Below are positions 50,270-59,892 of a stretch of DNA of 64,000 bases, in pieces. The DNA is from an uncultured Rhodospirillales bacterium (GTDB taxonomy: Bacteria > Pseudomonadota > Alphaproteobacteria > Acetobacterales > Acetobacteraceae), in NCBI GenBank assembly GCA_903845065.1, contig CAIMWH010000237.1, positions 1 through 64,000 on the forward strand, read 5' to 3'. The notes under the pieces were generated by a model. The model ran no database searches and had not been told where the DNA came from. It saw only the letters and a list, made by a program, of their open reading frames with translations. Position 1 is the stretch's first letter. Every line of letters starts with the position of its first letter. The position numbers and the translations under genes are program-made.

Positions 50270-50890
50270 ATGACCGATACCACCGAACCCGTCATCATCC
50301 CGCGCGCGGCCGCCAGCCTGCTGGTGCTCCAGGGCCATGTCGAGCGGGGCGCCCCGCCGCGGGTGCTGATGGGCATGCGCGGCGCCAGGCATCGCTTCAT
50401 GCCCAACCGCCTGGTCTTCCCCGGCGGCGCGGTTGACCCGGCCGACCATGATGCCGCCGTGGCGAGCCATCTCGCCCCCGAAGTCCTGCGCCGCCTCGAA
50501 AAATCCGCCCCCGCCTCCCTCGCCCGCGCCCTCGGCGTGGCGGCGGCGCGCGAACTGCTCGAGGAAACCGGGCTCAGCCTCGGCGAACCCCCGTCCCTGC
50601 ATGGGCTCGACTATCTCTGCCGCGCCGTCACCCCGCCGCCCTCGCCGATGCGCTTCGATGCCCGCTTCCTGGTGGTCGACGCCGCGCATGTCGCAGGCGA
50701 AATCGCCGGCTCGGGCGAACTGGAAGACCTGCGCTGGTGGGAAATCGAGGAAGCCCTCGGCACGGACCTCGCCGGCCCGCAACGCATGGTGCTCGGCCAG
50801 CTCAAGCGCTGGATGGCGATGAGCCCCGCCGAACGCCTGGCGCCCCGCCCCGTCCCGGTGCTGTATCACCGCGAATGGGAAGAGGAATAA
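50270..50890 (+). CDS. NUDIX hydrolase
   Basis: Nudix box core AAARELLEETGLSLG. Confidence 0.88.
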   Translation: MTDTTEPVIIPRAAASLLVLQGHVERGAPPRVLMGMRGARHRFMPNRLVFPGGAVDPADHDAAVASHLAPEVLRRLEKSAPASLARALGVAAARELLEETGLSLGEPPSLHGLDYLCRAVTPPPSPMRFDARFLVVDAAHVAGEIAGSGELEDLRWWEIEEALGTDLAGPQRMVLGQLKRWMAMSPAERLAPRPVPVLYHREWEEE

Positions 50891-50893
50891 CCC

Positions 50894-51535
50894 TCAGCCC
50901 ACCCGCTTGCAGTAGCTCGCCAGCCCCGCCCCGGGCTGCAGCGTGCTCAACGCCGTCAGCACGCCCGACGACAGCGGCAGGTCCGACAGCTTGGTGTTGA
51001 ACGCCCGGTCGTCCGGCGTCGCATTGCAGAACTCCAGGAAGTAGATGTAGCTCAGGTCCGGCGCGAAGGACTGGGTGAGCAACGCCAGATCCCCCACCAT
51101 GAGGTCCTCGCCGGCCAGCCTGCGCGGATGCAGCGCCGCATAGGTCGCGCTGTCGAAGTCGACGATATCCTCGTCCCCCGCCACCACCGTCTGGCGCTGG
51201 TCGATGCGCTCGGCCTCGGCACGGGCGGAGTTATTATAGATCTGGAGGGACGCCGAAGGCGGCACCCGCCTGGCATCCTTGCCCAGCAGCGCGATGCGCT
51301 TGCCCCCGGCCGGCAACACGGCATCACCCGGCAACGGCAACGCCGCCAGCGCCTGCTCGATGGCCGAAGGCTGGTCATCCTCCTCGAACAGCGTCACCGC
51401 CAGCAGCGGCAGCAGCAACGCCGGCGCCGCAATCAGCAGCCACCGCGGCGAGGCAAACTTCCGCCACCACCGCTTCCGTCGCCGGAAAGGGTAGACGCTG
51501 GTGGTATGCCGGTCGGTTGTCGCCCAATCAGACAT
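50894..51535 (-). CDS. Hypothetical protein with one N-terminal TM helix
   Basis: RRKRWWRKFASPRWLLIAAPALLLPLLAVTLF then soluble region. Confidence 0.65.
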   Translation of the reverse strand: MSDWATTDRHTTSVYPFRRRKRWWRKFASPRWLLIAAPALLLPLLAVTLFEEDDQPSAIEQALAALPLPGDAVLPAGGKRIALLGKDARRVPPSASLQIYNNSARAEAERIDQRQTVVAGDEDIVDFDSATYAALHPRRLAGEDLMVGDLALLTQSFAPDLSYIYFLEFCNATPDDRAFNTKLSDLPLSSGVLTALSTLQPGAGLASYCKRVG

Positions 51536-51606
51536 GGCCGCAAATTAGCCGATTGACGGCGAATTGTCCAAATCTTTGTTGCATACTGACATTTTCCGAC
51601 GTGCCA

Positions 51607-52581
51607 TCACCCCGCCGCCTTGGGCGGCGCGAGGGTGATGGTCGGGTCCCGGCACAAATCGATCCCAGGCTGCTCGCTCGGGTCGATATCGCCGCCATGG
51701 ATGATCCGCGCGATGAACCGGCAGGCGGTACCCCGCGCGAACGGCAGCGTCAGCCGCCCCCCCACCGGCAGCACCGCATTGCCCAGCAGGTCCGCGTCAT
51801 CCTCGGCCTTGGCGGATTCCGGCCGCAGATAAAGCTCGGTGACCGATTTCCCGGTGAGGTTGAGCACCGTCACCTCGTCGGGCGCCAGCGCCGGCGCCGG
51901 CGCCGCGGCATCCTCCGTCGTCCAGCCCGGCCGGATCAGCACGGCGGTATCGGCGCAGAAATCGATGTTGCGCCGCTCCTCCGCCGAGCGGTTGTCGAAC
52001 ACCACGCGCATGTCCGCCGTGCAGCCGCCGCGGAATGTGATCGGCCCGGACTGGCCGGGCGCGATGCCCCGGCTGGGCGCGAGATCATCCCCCCACTGGT
52101 CGGCACTCGGCGAGGAAATGAACACCTGGCGGATCGCCCGCCCCGCCCGGTTGGTCAGCGTGATCGCCCGCGCTGCCGCGAACGGATCAGGCGGCATCTT
52201 GGCGGTGCTGCCGTCGAACCCGACAATCCGGGTGCGGCACACATCGATCGCCCGCCGCTCCTCCTGCCCCACGTTGTCGTAGATCACCTGCACATCGAAC
52301 TGGCAGTCCGACGTCCGGCCCAGCGGCACCCGCAGCGAACCGCCCGGCGGAATGGTCGCCGTCTCGCCCAGCCGGTCATCCCCCCACTGGTCCGCCTCCG
52401 AGGGCGAAACCCGCAACTGGTAGATCGGCCGATGGCTGCTGTTCAGGATGGTGATGTCGCGCTGCCCCGGCTTGGCCCGGATGGGCCGCGGCGCCTCGGC
52501 AAGGGCGGTGACGGAGGCGGTGCCCATCATCGCGGTGACCATGACGGCCAAGACCAGACGATGAACCTCGTGAAACCCCAT
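51607..52581 (-). CDS. Secreted protein with three tandem copies of a ~75-aa Cys-pair domain
   Basis: Signal-like N-terminus; repeats DITILNSSHRPIYQL..., AITLTNRAGRAIRQV..., EVTVLNLTGKSVTEL..., each with Cys in mid-domain and ID(V/F/L)C. Confidence 0.78.
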   Translation of the reverse strand: MGFHEVHRLVLAVMVTAMMGTASVTALAEAPRPIRAKPGQRDITILNSSHRPIYQLRVSPSEADQWGDDRLGETATIPPGGSLRVPLGRTSDCQFDVQVIYDNVGQEERRAIDVCRTRIVGFDGSTAKMPPDPFAAARAITLTNRAGRAIRQVFISSPSADQWGDDLAPSRGIAPGQSGPITFRGGCTADMRVVFDNRSAEERRNIDFCADTAVLIRPGWTTEDAAAPAPALAPDEVTVLNLTGKSVTELYLRPESAKAEDDADLLGNAVLPVGGRLTLPFARGTACRFIARIIHGGDIDPSEQPGIDLCRDPTITLAPPKAAG

Positions 52582-52643
52582 GCGCCCTTCGCCCTCGCAC
52601 CCCGCTTGCCCAATCCGGGAGGCGCGCCGATATAGTATGTATC

Positions 52644-52814
52644 ATGAATCAGATCGCACCCAAGGGCGAAGTGCCCCCGGAGAAACCCCAAGTTCCCCCA
52701 GCCAAGCCGGAAACAACCGCCGCGACACCCCCCAAGGAGGTCGGCGGCCCCAAGGGCCCGGAGCCGACCCGCTACGGTGACTGGGAAAGCAAGGGCCGCT
52801 GCATCGACTTCTGA
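52644..52814 (+). CDS. DUF1674 / SDHAF4-like succinate dehydrogenase assembly factor, 56 aa
   Basis: Read by hand: MNQIAPKGEVPPEKPQVPPAKPETTAATPPKEVGGPKGPEPTRYGDWESKGRCIDF; family signature GPEPTRYGDWE.KGR.IDF. Confidence 0.85.
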   Translation: MNQIAPKGEVPPEKPQVPPAKPETTAATPPKEVGGPKGPEPTRYGDWESKGRCIDF

Positions 52815-52835
52815 TGCCGGGCACCCCGCGCCCGC

Positions 52836-53690
52836 CTACCCCCGGCGCGCCTTCGCCGCCGTCACCGTGTTCTCCAGCAGGCAGGCGATGGTCATCGGCC
52901 CCACCCCGCCCGGCACCGGCGTAATCGCCAAGGCGATCGCCGCCGCCTCGGCAAACGCCACATCCCCCATCAGGCTGCCATCCGCCAGCCGGTTGATCCC
53001 CACGTCGATCACCACCGCCCCCGGCGCGATCCAGTCGCCGCGCACCATTTCCGCCCGCCCCACCGCCGCCACCAGGATATCGGCCCGCCGGCACTCGGCC
53101 GCCAGGTCCCGCGTGCGCGAATGCGCGATGGTCACGGTGGCATCCGCATTGGTCAGCAACGCCGCCACCGGCCGCCCCACCAGCACCGAACGCCCCAGCA
53201 CCAGCGCCCGCGCGCCCCGCAGCGCAACCCCCGCCTCCGCCAGCAGCTTCATCGTCCCCAGCGGCGTGCAGGGCACCAGACCCGGCAGCCCATTGGCCAG
53301 CCGCCCCGCATTGATCGGATGCAACCCATCCACATCCTTGGCCGGGTCGATCGCATCGATGACCGGCTGCGCCCGCAGCGGCGCCGGCAGCGGCAACTGC
53401 ACCAGGATACCATCCACCGCGGGATCGGCATTGAGCCCGGCAATCACCGCCAGAAGCTCCGCCTCGCTCGTGGACGCCGGCAGGCGAATGGTATGGGCCT
53501 GGATACCCGCCGCCTGCGCCGCCCGATCCTTGCTGCGCACATAGACCTGGCTGGCCGGGTCCTCCCCCACCAGCACCACCGTCAGGCCGGGCCGATATGA
53601 GAGCGTCGCCACATCGGCCGCGATGCGCGCGCGCAGCGCGGCGGCAACCGCCTTGCCATCGATGATACGGGCCATGGAAGCTGTGTTCAT
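52836..53690 (-). CDS. folD: Bifunctional methylenetetrahydrofolate dehydrogenase/cyclohydrolase
   Basis: [56 protein letters not shown]. Confidence 0.97.
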   Translation of the reverse strand: MNTASMARIIDGKAVAAALRARIAADVATLSYRPGLTVVLVGEDPASQVYVRSKDRAAQAAGIQAHTIRLPASTSEAELLAVIAGLNADPAVDGILVQLPLPAPLRAQPVIDAIDPAKDVDGLHPINAGRLANGLPGLVPCTPLGTMKLLAEAGVALRGARALVLGRSVLVGRPVAALLTNADATVTIAHSRTRDLAAECRRADILVAAVGRAEMVRGDWIAPGAVVIDVGINRLADGSLMGDVAFAEAAAIALAITPVPGGVGPMTIACLLENTVTAAKARRG

Positions 53691-53989
53691 AGCGCCTGCA
53701 GTCCAGAAACAATGGTGGCGGGATCGCCCTGCACCCGCAGGGTCTTTTCGCGGCTGGTAGCCCCCAGCGTGACGGAAACCTGCGACACCGCCACCCCAAG
53801 CGCCGCGGCAAGCGTCGCACAGGCCGCCCGATTGGCCCGCCCATCCTCCGCCGCCTCGCTCACACCGATGCGCAACCGCTCGCCATCGATCGCTGGCACC
53901 CGCCCCTGCACCCCCGGCCGGCGCGACTTCGGCTGCACCTTCACCGCAACGGTGACGCTGTCAGCCCCGGCGCGCCAGAAAGCGTTCAC
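53687..53989 (-). CDS. DUF167 (YggU) family protein
   Basis: [14 protein letters not shown]...[22 protein letters not shown] start overlapping the YggT gene end. Confidence 0.85.
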   Translation of the reverse strand: MNAFWRAGADSVTVAVKVQPKSRRPGVQGRVPAIDGERLRIGVSEAAEDGRANRAACATLAAALGVAVSQVSVTLGATSREKTLRVQGDPATIVSGLQAL

Positions 53990-54306
53990 AACAGGGCCAT
54001 GATCTGCCGATGCACCGCGATCAGCAGGCTCTGCGCCACCTGGATGCCGATCAGCGCCACGATCGGGCTGATATCGAGCCCGCCCAGATTGGGCAGCAGA
54101 TTGCGAATAGGCCGCAGCACCGGCTCGGTCACCCGGTAAAGAAAGTCCCCGATCGTCCACACCGCCCGATTGCGCGTATCAAGCACGCCGAAAGACACCA
54201 GCGTGCTGAAAATCGCCGCGGCAATCACCGCGTACCAGAACGCCGACAGGATCCAGTCAAGGACCGAGAAGACGATATTGATGATGTCGTAATGGATCGT
54301 GATCAC
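53986..54306 (-). CDS. YggT family membrane protein
   Basis: FLYRVTEPVLRPIRNLLPNLGGLDISPIVALIGIQ. Confidence 0.9.
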   Translation of the reverse strand: MITIHYDIINIVFSVLDWILSAFWYAVIAAAIFSTLVSFGVLDTRNRAVWTIGDFLYRVTEPVLRPIRNLLPNLGGLDISPIVALIGIQVAQSLLIAVHRQIMALL

Positions 54307-54540
54307 GCATGCCCCCTGGGGTGCCAAGGCGGGGAACCTATCGTTGTGCCATGGCGTTCGCAACGGGGTGGCACGAAAGGGGCCGCTAGCGCGAACGTCA
54401 TTGCCCCCGTCATTGTCACGCGGGCGCCCGGTAGACTAAGGTGAAGTTGCTGCATCAACATGATTTAGCTGGCTCTCGGCTGCCGCTCCGCACCAAAAGC
54501 GCGGTCGGCTGCCGGGTTTGACGGGCGGAAGGGACGATAG

Positions 54541-55206
54541 ATGTCTGACAAGGAAACCGATCGAGCAAGCCTCGACGCAAAAATGAAAGTCGCGCGCGAA
54601 GGCGTCCAGGCCTTCCGCAAGAAATACAAGGAGTTCTACCCCGGCTCGTTCGATGGCGCCCGCGCGGTGCCACGCCCGCCCATGCTCACCGGCTGCACCG
54701 TGGTTTCCGAGCGCATGCAGATCATCGAGCGCCTGCCCAAGGGCGGCGTGTTCGCCGAGGTCGGCACCCTGCAGGGCAATTTCATCACCAAGGTCATCGA
54801 TATCTACCAGCCCAGCGCCCTGCACCTGTTCGACCGCAGCTTCAAGCCGGTACTCCCCGAAAACCGCGCCAAGCTCGATGCGTATGGCAAAGTGACCTAC
54901 CACGAGGGCGACTCCTCCACCCTGCTGGCCGCCCTCCCCGACGCCACGTTCGACGTGGTCTACGTCGACGGCGACCATGGCTATGACGGCGTCTGGAAGG
55001 ACCTCGTGCAGGCCATCCGCGTGATGAAGCCCGACGGCCACATCGTCTGCAACGACTATACCAACTGGGACCCGCTGCAGATGGTCCCCATCGGGGTATT
55101 CGCCGCGGTCAACCGCTTCGTCAACGAGAACAACCTGCGCTTCGAATACCTCGCCCTCAACCCGTTCGGCTTCCACGACGTGGCATTGCGCCGCGCCGGC
55201 GCGTAG
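54541..55206 (+). CDS. Class I SAM-dependent methyltransferase
   Basis: GGVFAEVGTLQGNFITKVI, FDVVYVDGDHGYDGVWKDL. Confidence 0.82.
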   Translation: MSDKETDRASLDAKMKVAREGVQAFRKKYKEFYPGSFDGARAVPRPPMLTGCTVVSERMQIIERLPKGGVFAEVGTLQGNFITKVIDIYQPSALHLFDRSFKPVLPENRAKLDAYGKVTYHEGDSSTLLAALPDATFDVVYVDGDHGYDGVWKDLVQAIRVMKPDGHIVCNDYTNWDPLQMVPIGVFAAVNRFVNENNLRFEYLALNPFGFHDVALRRAGA

Positions 55207-55227
55207 ACTAGGCGGATCATTCCACAT

Positions 55228-55253
55228 CGCGCCGGCACGGTTGTGCCGGCGCG
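55228..55253. terminator. Very stable GC hairpin
   Basis: CGCGCCGGCAC-GGTT-GTGCCGGCGCG, 11-bp perfect stem; no T-tract. Confidence 0.55.
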
Positions 55254-55292
55254 CCGCATCCGTCAGCCTGGACCCGACCAGGAGAACCATCG

Positions 55293-56690
55293 ATGGACGC
55301 CACCGCCCCCGTGATTGACCAACTGCGCGCCGCGATCGGCGCCTCCGCGCTGATGACCGGCGCCGCCATGGAGCCGCGCCACTTCTCGGACTGGGTGGTG
55401 CCCGCCGGCCCCGGCAACCTGCCCCTCGCCATCGCCCTGCCCCGCACCACCGACGAAGTCGCCGCTATCCTGCGCATCTGCAACGCCCACGGCATCGGCA
55501 TCGTCCCGCAAGGCGGCCTTACCGGCCTCACCGGCGGCGCCACCCCGGTCTCCGGCTGCGTCGCCCTCTCCCTCTCCCGGATGCGCGCCATCGAGGAAGT
55601 CGATCCCGCCGCAGCCACCATCACCGTCCAGGCCGGCGCCCCGCTACAATCCGTCCAGGACGCGGCGGACGCCGCCGGCTTCCTCTTCCCCCTCGATATC
55701 GGCAGCCGCGGCTCCTGCGCCATCGGCGGCAACGTCTCCACCAACGCCGGCGGCAACCGCGTCCTGCGCTACGGCATGACGCGAGACCTCGTGCTCGGCA
55801 TGGAGGCCGTCCTGGCCGACGGCACCGTTATCACCGCGCTCAACAAGATGCAGAAGAACAACACCGGCTACGACCTCAAGCAGTTGTTCATCGGCGCCGA
55901 AGGGACCCTCGGCGTCGTCACCCGCCTGGTCCTGCGCCTGTTCCCCAAGCCCGTCAGCGAATGCACCGCCTTCTGCGCCCTGCCGTCCTACGCCGCCGTG
56001 CTCGATCTCCTCCGCCGCGCCCGCGCCGGCCTCGGCGGCGCCCTCTCCGCGTTCGAGGTCCTGTGGCCCGAATTCTACGATCTCGCCACCACCGCCCACG
56101 GCGTCCGCCCCCCTCTGCCCCGCGGCCACACCATCTACGTCCTGATGGACGCCCTCGGCTCGGACCAGGCGCGTGACACCGAAGCCTTCGCCGCCATGAT
56201 CGAGGCCGCCCTCGAAGCCGGCGTCATCGAGGACGCGGTGATCGCCCAGTCCCACCGCGAAGGCCGCGAAATCTGGGCCCTGCGGGACAGCGTGTCCCAG
56301 TTCCAGTTCAGCTTCGATCCCCATGTCGGGTTTGACGTCTCGCTGCCGATCGGCCGCATGCAGGAGTTCGTCGATGCCTGCAAGGCCGACCTCAAGGCCC
56401 GGGACCCCGCCTCCCGCACCCTCTGGTTCGGCCACATCGCCGATTCCAACCTGCACATCCTGGTCAAGCAGGAACCCGGCGGCCCCACCAAGTACGAGGT
56501 GGACGATATCGTCTACGCCCGCGTCCGCGCCTTCGGCGGCTCGGTCTCCGCCGAACACGGCATCGGCCTGCTCAAGCGCCCCTACCTCGCCTACTCCCGC
56601 ACCCGCGAGGAGATCGCGGTGATGAAGCGGATCAAGGCCGCGCTCGATCCGCAGGGGATTATGAACCCCGGAAAGGTGTTTTCGGATTGA
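55293..56690 (+). CDS. FAD-binding oxidoreductase (glycolate oxidase GlcD / 2-hydroxyacid dehydrogenase type)
   Basis: GIVPQGGLTGLTGGATP, GNVSTNAGGNRVLRYGM, AEHGIGLLKRPYL...MNPGKVF. Confidence 0.9.
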   Translation: MDATAPVIDQLRAAIGASALMTGAAMEPRHFSDWVVPAGPGNLPLAIALPRTTDEVAAILRICNAHGIGIVPQGGLTGLTGGATPVSGCVALSLSRMRAIEEVDPAAATITVQAGAPLQSVQDAADAAGFLFPLDIGSRGSCAIGGNVSTNAGGNRVLRYGMTRDLVLGMEAVLADGTVITALNKMQKNNTGYDLKQLFIGAEGTLGVVTRLVLRLFPKPVSECTAFCALPSYAAVLDLLRRARAGLGGALSAFEVLWPEFYDLATTAHGVRPPLPRGHTIYVLMDALGSDQARDTEAFAAMIEAALEAGVIEDAVIAQSHREGREIWALRDSVSQFQFSFDPHVGFDVSLPIGRMQEFVDACKADLKARDPASRTLWFGHIADSNLHILVKQEPGGPTKYEVDDIVYARVRAFGGSVSAEHGIGLLKRPYLAYSRTREEIAVMKRIKAALDPQGIMNPGKVFSD

Positions 56691-56793
56691 TTCACATCAT
56701 GGCTTGGTGTCGAAAGGGTCTGCCTTAAGAAACGACGCGCCGACCGGGCAAACCGGGGGGGGCGGCGCGCAACACGGCTTCAGGGAGAGAGAC

Positions 56794-57516
56794 ATGAGCA
56801 GGGTAGCCCTCGTCACTGGCGGTACGCGCGGCATCGGTGCGGAAATCAGCCGCCAACTCAAGGCCGCCGGCCGCACGGTGGTGGCCAACTATGCCTCGTC
56901 GGAGGCCGCAGCCGCCGCCTTCACCGCCGAAACCGGCATCAAGACCTACAAGTTCGATGCCGGCGATTTCGCCGCCTGCAAGGCCGCCGTGGACCAGATC
57001 CACGCCGAGGTCGGCAAAATCGAGATCCTGGTCAACAACGCCGGCATCACCCGCGACAGCACCATGTCCCGCCTCACGCGGGACATGTGGGATTCCGTGA
57101 TCGATACCAATCTCGGGTCCTGCTTCAACCTCAGCAAACTGGTGTGGGAGGATATGCGGGCGGCGAAATTCGGCCGCATCGTCAACATCGGCTCCATCAA
57201 CGGCCAGGCCGGCCAGTACGGCCAGGTCAACTACGCCGCCGCCAAATCGGGCATCCACGGCTTCACCAAGGCCCTCGCCCAGGAAGGCGCCCGCTTCGGC
57301 ATCACCGTCAACGCCATCGCGCCCGGCTACGTCGATACAGAAATGGTCCGCGCCGTCCCGCCCGACGTGCTGGAAAAAATCGTCTCCCGCATCCCCATGG
57401 GCCGCCTCGGCCACGCCGAGGACATCGCCCGCGGCGTGGTCTTCCTCACCGCCGAGGAAGGCGACTTCATCACCGGGTCCACGCTGTCGATCAACGGCGG
57501 GCAGCACATGTACTGA
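56794..57516 (+). CDS. phbB: Acetoacetyl-CoA reductase (PhbB/PhaB-like SDR)
   Basis: RVALVTGGTRGIGAEIS, NNAGITRDSTMSRLTRDMWDSVIDTNLGSCFNL, INGQAGQYGQVNYAAAKSGIHGFTKALAQE. Confidence 0.9.
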   Translation: MSRVALVTGGTRGIGAEISRQLKAAGRTVVANYASSEAAAAAFTAETGIKTYKFDAGDFAACKAAVDQIHAEVGKIEILVNNAGITRDSTMSRLTRDMWDSVIDTNLGSCFNLSKLVWEDMRAAKFGRIVNIGSINGQAGQYGQVNYAAAKSGIHGFTKALAQEGARFGITVNAIAPGYVDTEMVRAVPPDVLEKIVSRIPMGRLGHAEDIARGVVFLTAEEGDFITGSTLSINGGQHMY

Positions 57517-57525
57517 AGGGCACCG

Positions 57526-57564
57526 GGCAGGGCGCCGCCGGCCAACCGCCGGCGGCACCCTGCC
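57526..57564. terminator. Hairpin downstream of phbB
   Basis: GGCAGGGcGCCGCCGGC-CAACC-GCCGGCGGCaCCCTGCC, 16 bp with one C-A mismatch. Confidence 0.7.
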
Positions 57565-57634
57565 GCCTCCTTCCAATTGACAGGCTTTCCACCGCCCCCC
57601 TACACACGAACACAAGAATCACGGGGAGCCAAAA

Positions 57635-58783
57635 ATGCTGAACGTCCGCGTCATCGCCGCCGCCATCGCGCTCGGGTTCGCCGCCCCCGCGCTCGCCGAG
57701 ACCATCCACGTCGGTGTCACCATCTCCACCACCGGCCCGGCCGCCTCCCTCGGCGTGCCCCAGCGCAACACCATCGCGCTGCTGCCCAAGGAAGTCGCCG
57801 GCCAGGCCATCGAATACACCGTCCTCGATGACGGCGCCGACAGCACCCGCGCCGTCGCCAACATGCGCAAGCTGATCGAGGAAAACCACGCCGACATCAT
57901 CCTCGGCACCTCCACCACCCCCGCCTCCCTCGCCATGCTCACGGTGGCCGCCGAAACCAAGGTGCCGATGGTCTCGATGTCTGCCTCCGCCTCCATCATC
58001 GCGCCGATGGACGCCGCCCGCCGCTGGGTCTTCAAGGTGCCGCAGAACGACAGCCTGATGGCCGACGCCATCGCCGCCCACATGGCGGCCGCCAGCGTCA
58101 AAACCGTCGGCTTCATCGGCTTCAACGATGCCTACGGCGACGGCTGGGCCAAGGAATTCACCCGCGCCGCCGGCGAGAAGAACATCACCATCACCGCCTC
58201 CGAGCGCTACGCCCGCGCCGACACCTCGGTCACCGGCCAGGTGCTGAAACTGCTCGCCTCCAAGCCCGACGCGGTGCTCATCGCCGGCTCCGGCACCCCC
58301 GCCGCCCTGCCGCAGAAAACCCTCCACGAGCGCGGCTACGCCGGCAAATACTACCAGACCCACGGCGTCGCGAATAATGACTTCCTCCGCGTCGGCGGCA
58401 AGGATGTCGAGGGCACCATCCTGCCCGCCGGCCCCATCCTGGTCGCCGCCCAACTGCCCGACAGCAATCCGATCAAGCCCAAGGCGCTCGAATACATCGC
58501 CAAGTACGAAGCCGCCAACGGCGCCGGCTCGGTCTCCACCTTCGGCGGCCACGCCTATGACGCCACCATCCTGTTCACCGCCGCCGTCCCCGAGGCGCTG
58601 AAAAAGGGCAAGCCCGGCACCGCCGAATTCCGCGCCGCCCTGCGTGACGCAATGGAAGCCCAGAAGAACCTGGTCATGACCCACGGCATCGCCAACATGA
58701 GCGAAACCGACCACAACGGCTTCGACACCCGCGCCCGCGTGATGGTCACCATCCAGAACGGCGCCTGGAAGCTGCTGCCCTGA
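57635..58783 (+). CDS. Branched-chain amino-acid-type ABC transporter substrate-binding protein
   Basis: Signal peptide; IHVGVTISTTGPAASLGVPQRNTIALLP, periplasmic binding fold. Confidence 0.92.
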   Translation: MLNVRVIAAAIALGFAAPALAETIHVGVTISTTGPAASLGVPQRNTIALLPKEVAGQAIEYTVLDDGADSTRAVANMRKLIEENHADIILGTSTTPASLAMLTVAAETKVPMVSMSASASIIAPMDAARRWVFKVPQNDSLMADAIAAHMAAASVKTVGFIGFNDAYGDGWAKEFTRAAGEKNITITASERYARADTSVTGQVLKLLASKPDAVLIAGSGTPAALPQKTLHERGYAGKYYQTHGVANNDFLRVGGKDVEGTILPAGPILVAAQLPDSNPIKPKALEYIAKYEAANGAGSVSTFGGHAYDATILFTAAVPEALKKGKPGTAEFRAALRDAMEAQKNLVMTHGIANMSETDHNGFDTRARVMVTIQNGAWKLLP

Positions 58784-58796
58784 TCCTCTTCTTCCC

Positions 58797-58818
58797 CCCT
58801 CCCGCACCCGCGGGAGGG
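58797..58818. repeat. GC-rich intergenic hairpin between SBP and permease genes
   Basis: CCCTCCCGC-ACCC-GCGGGAGGG, 9-bp perfect stem. Confidence 0.65.
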
Positions 58819-58854
58819 ATCGGGGGAGGGCCTGCGCGCCGCACGAACACCTAG

Positions 58855-59892
58855 ATGGACGCATCGATCCTCCTCATCCTGGCCCAGGACGGCATCGTCA
58901 ACGGCGCCATCTACGCCCTGCTCGCCCTTTCCCTGGTGCTGGTCTTCGCCGTCACCCGCGTCATCTACGTGGCCCAGGGCGAATTCGTCGCCTTCGGCGC
59001 CCTCACCTACGCCGCCCTCACCGAAGGCCAGACCCCCGGCGCCCTCTGGCTCCTTGGCGGCCTCGGTCTCGCCGGCCTCGCCGCCGGCCTGTGGCAAGGC
59101 CGCGGCGACCACACCCGCGCGTCCATCCTCCGCCTGCTCGCCGAAACCATCCTCCTCCCCGCCGCCATCATCGCCGCCACCCTCATCCTGGCCCCGCTGA
59201 AACCCGGCCTGATCACCGCCGCCCTCCTCAGCCTCGCCATCATCACCCCGATGTCCCCGCTGCTCTACCGCATCGCCTTCCAGCCCCTTGCCGATGCCCC
59301 CGTCCTGGTCCTGCTGATCACCGCCGTCGGCCTGCACCTCGCCCTCACCGGCCTCGGCCTGGTCTTCTTCGGCCCCGAAGGCTACCGCGCGCCCCCCTTC
59401 TCGGACGCCATGATCACCGCCGGCCCCCTCCTCCTCCCGGGCCAGGCCATCTGGATCATCGCCATCGCGCTTGCCCTCATGCTCGCCCTCTACGCCTTCT
59501 TCGAAGCCACCCTCACCGGCAAGGCCCTGCGCGCCACCGCGGTCAACCGCCTCGGCGCCCGCCTCGTCGGCATCCCCACCGAGCAGGCCGGCCTGATCGC
59601 CTTCGCCCTCGCCGGCTTCATCGGCGCCCTTTCGGGCATCCTCATCGTGCCCCTCACCACCCTCACCTATGACAGCGGCTTCACCATCGGCCTGCGCGGC
59701 TTCACCGCCGCCATCATCGGCGGCCTCGGCTCCTACCCCGGCGCCGTCCTCGCCGCCCTCCTCGTCGGCCTCACCGAAAGCTTCGCCTCCTTCTGGGCCA
59801 GCGCCTTCAAGGAAGTCATCGTCTTCACCGCCATCATCCCCGTCCTGCTCTGGCGCTCCCTCCGCCACGGCCCCACGGAGGACGACGAATGA
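58855..59892 (+). CDS. Branched-chain amino acid ABC transporter permease (LivH-like)
   Basis: [60 protein letters not shown]. Confidence 0.92.
   Translation: MDASILLILAQDGIVNGAIYALLALSLVLVFAVTRVIYVAQGEFVAFGALTYAALTEGQTPGALWLLGGLGLAGLAAGLWQGRGDHTRASILRLLAETILLPAAIIAATLILAPLKPGLITAALLSLAIITPMSPLLYRIAFQPLADAPVLVLLITAVGLHLALTGLGLVFFGPEGYRAPPFSDAMITAGPLLLPGQAIWIIAIALALMLALYAFFEATLTGKALRATAVNRLGARLVGIPTEQAGLIAFALAGFIGALSGILIVPLTTLTYDSGFTIGLRGFTAAIIGGLGSYPGAVLAALLVGLTESFASFWASAFKEVIVFTAIIPVLLWRSLRHGPTEDDE

Noticed and set aside
54361-54540. Possible SAM-type riboswitch upstream of the methyltransferase
   Set aside because: Only short repeats (CGGCTGCCG) and a weak GTTG/CAAC hairpin; no riboswitch core could be aligned by eye.
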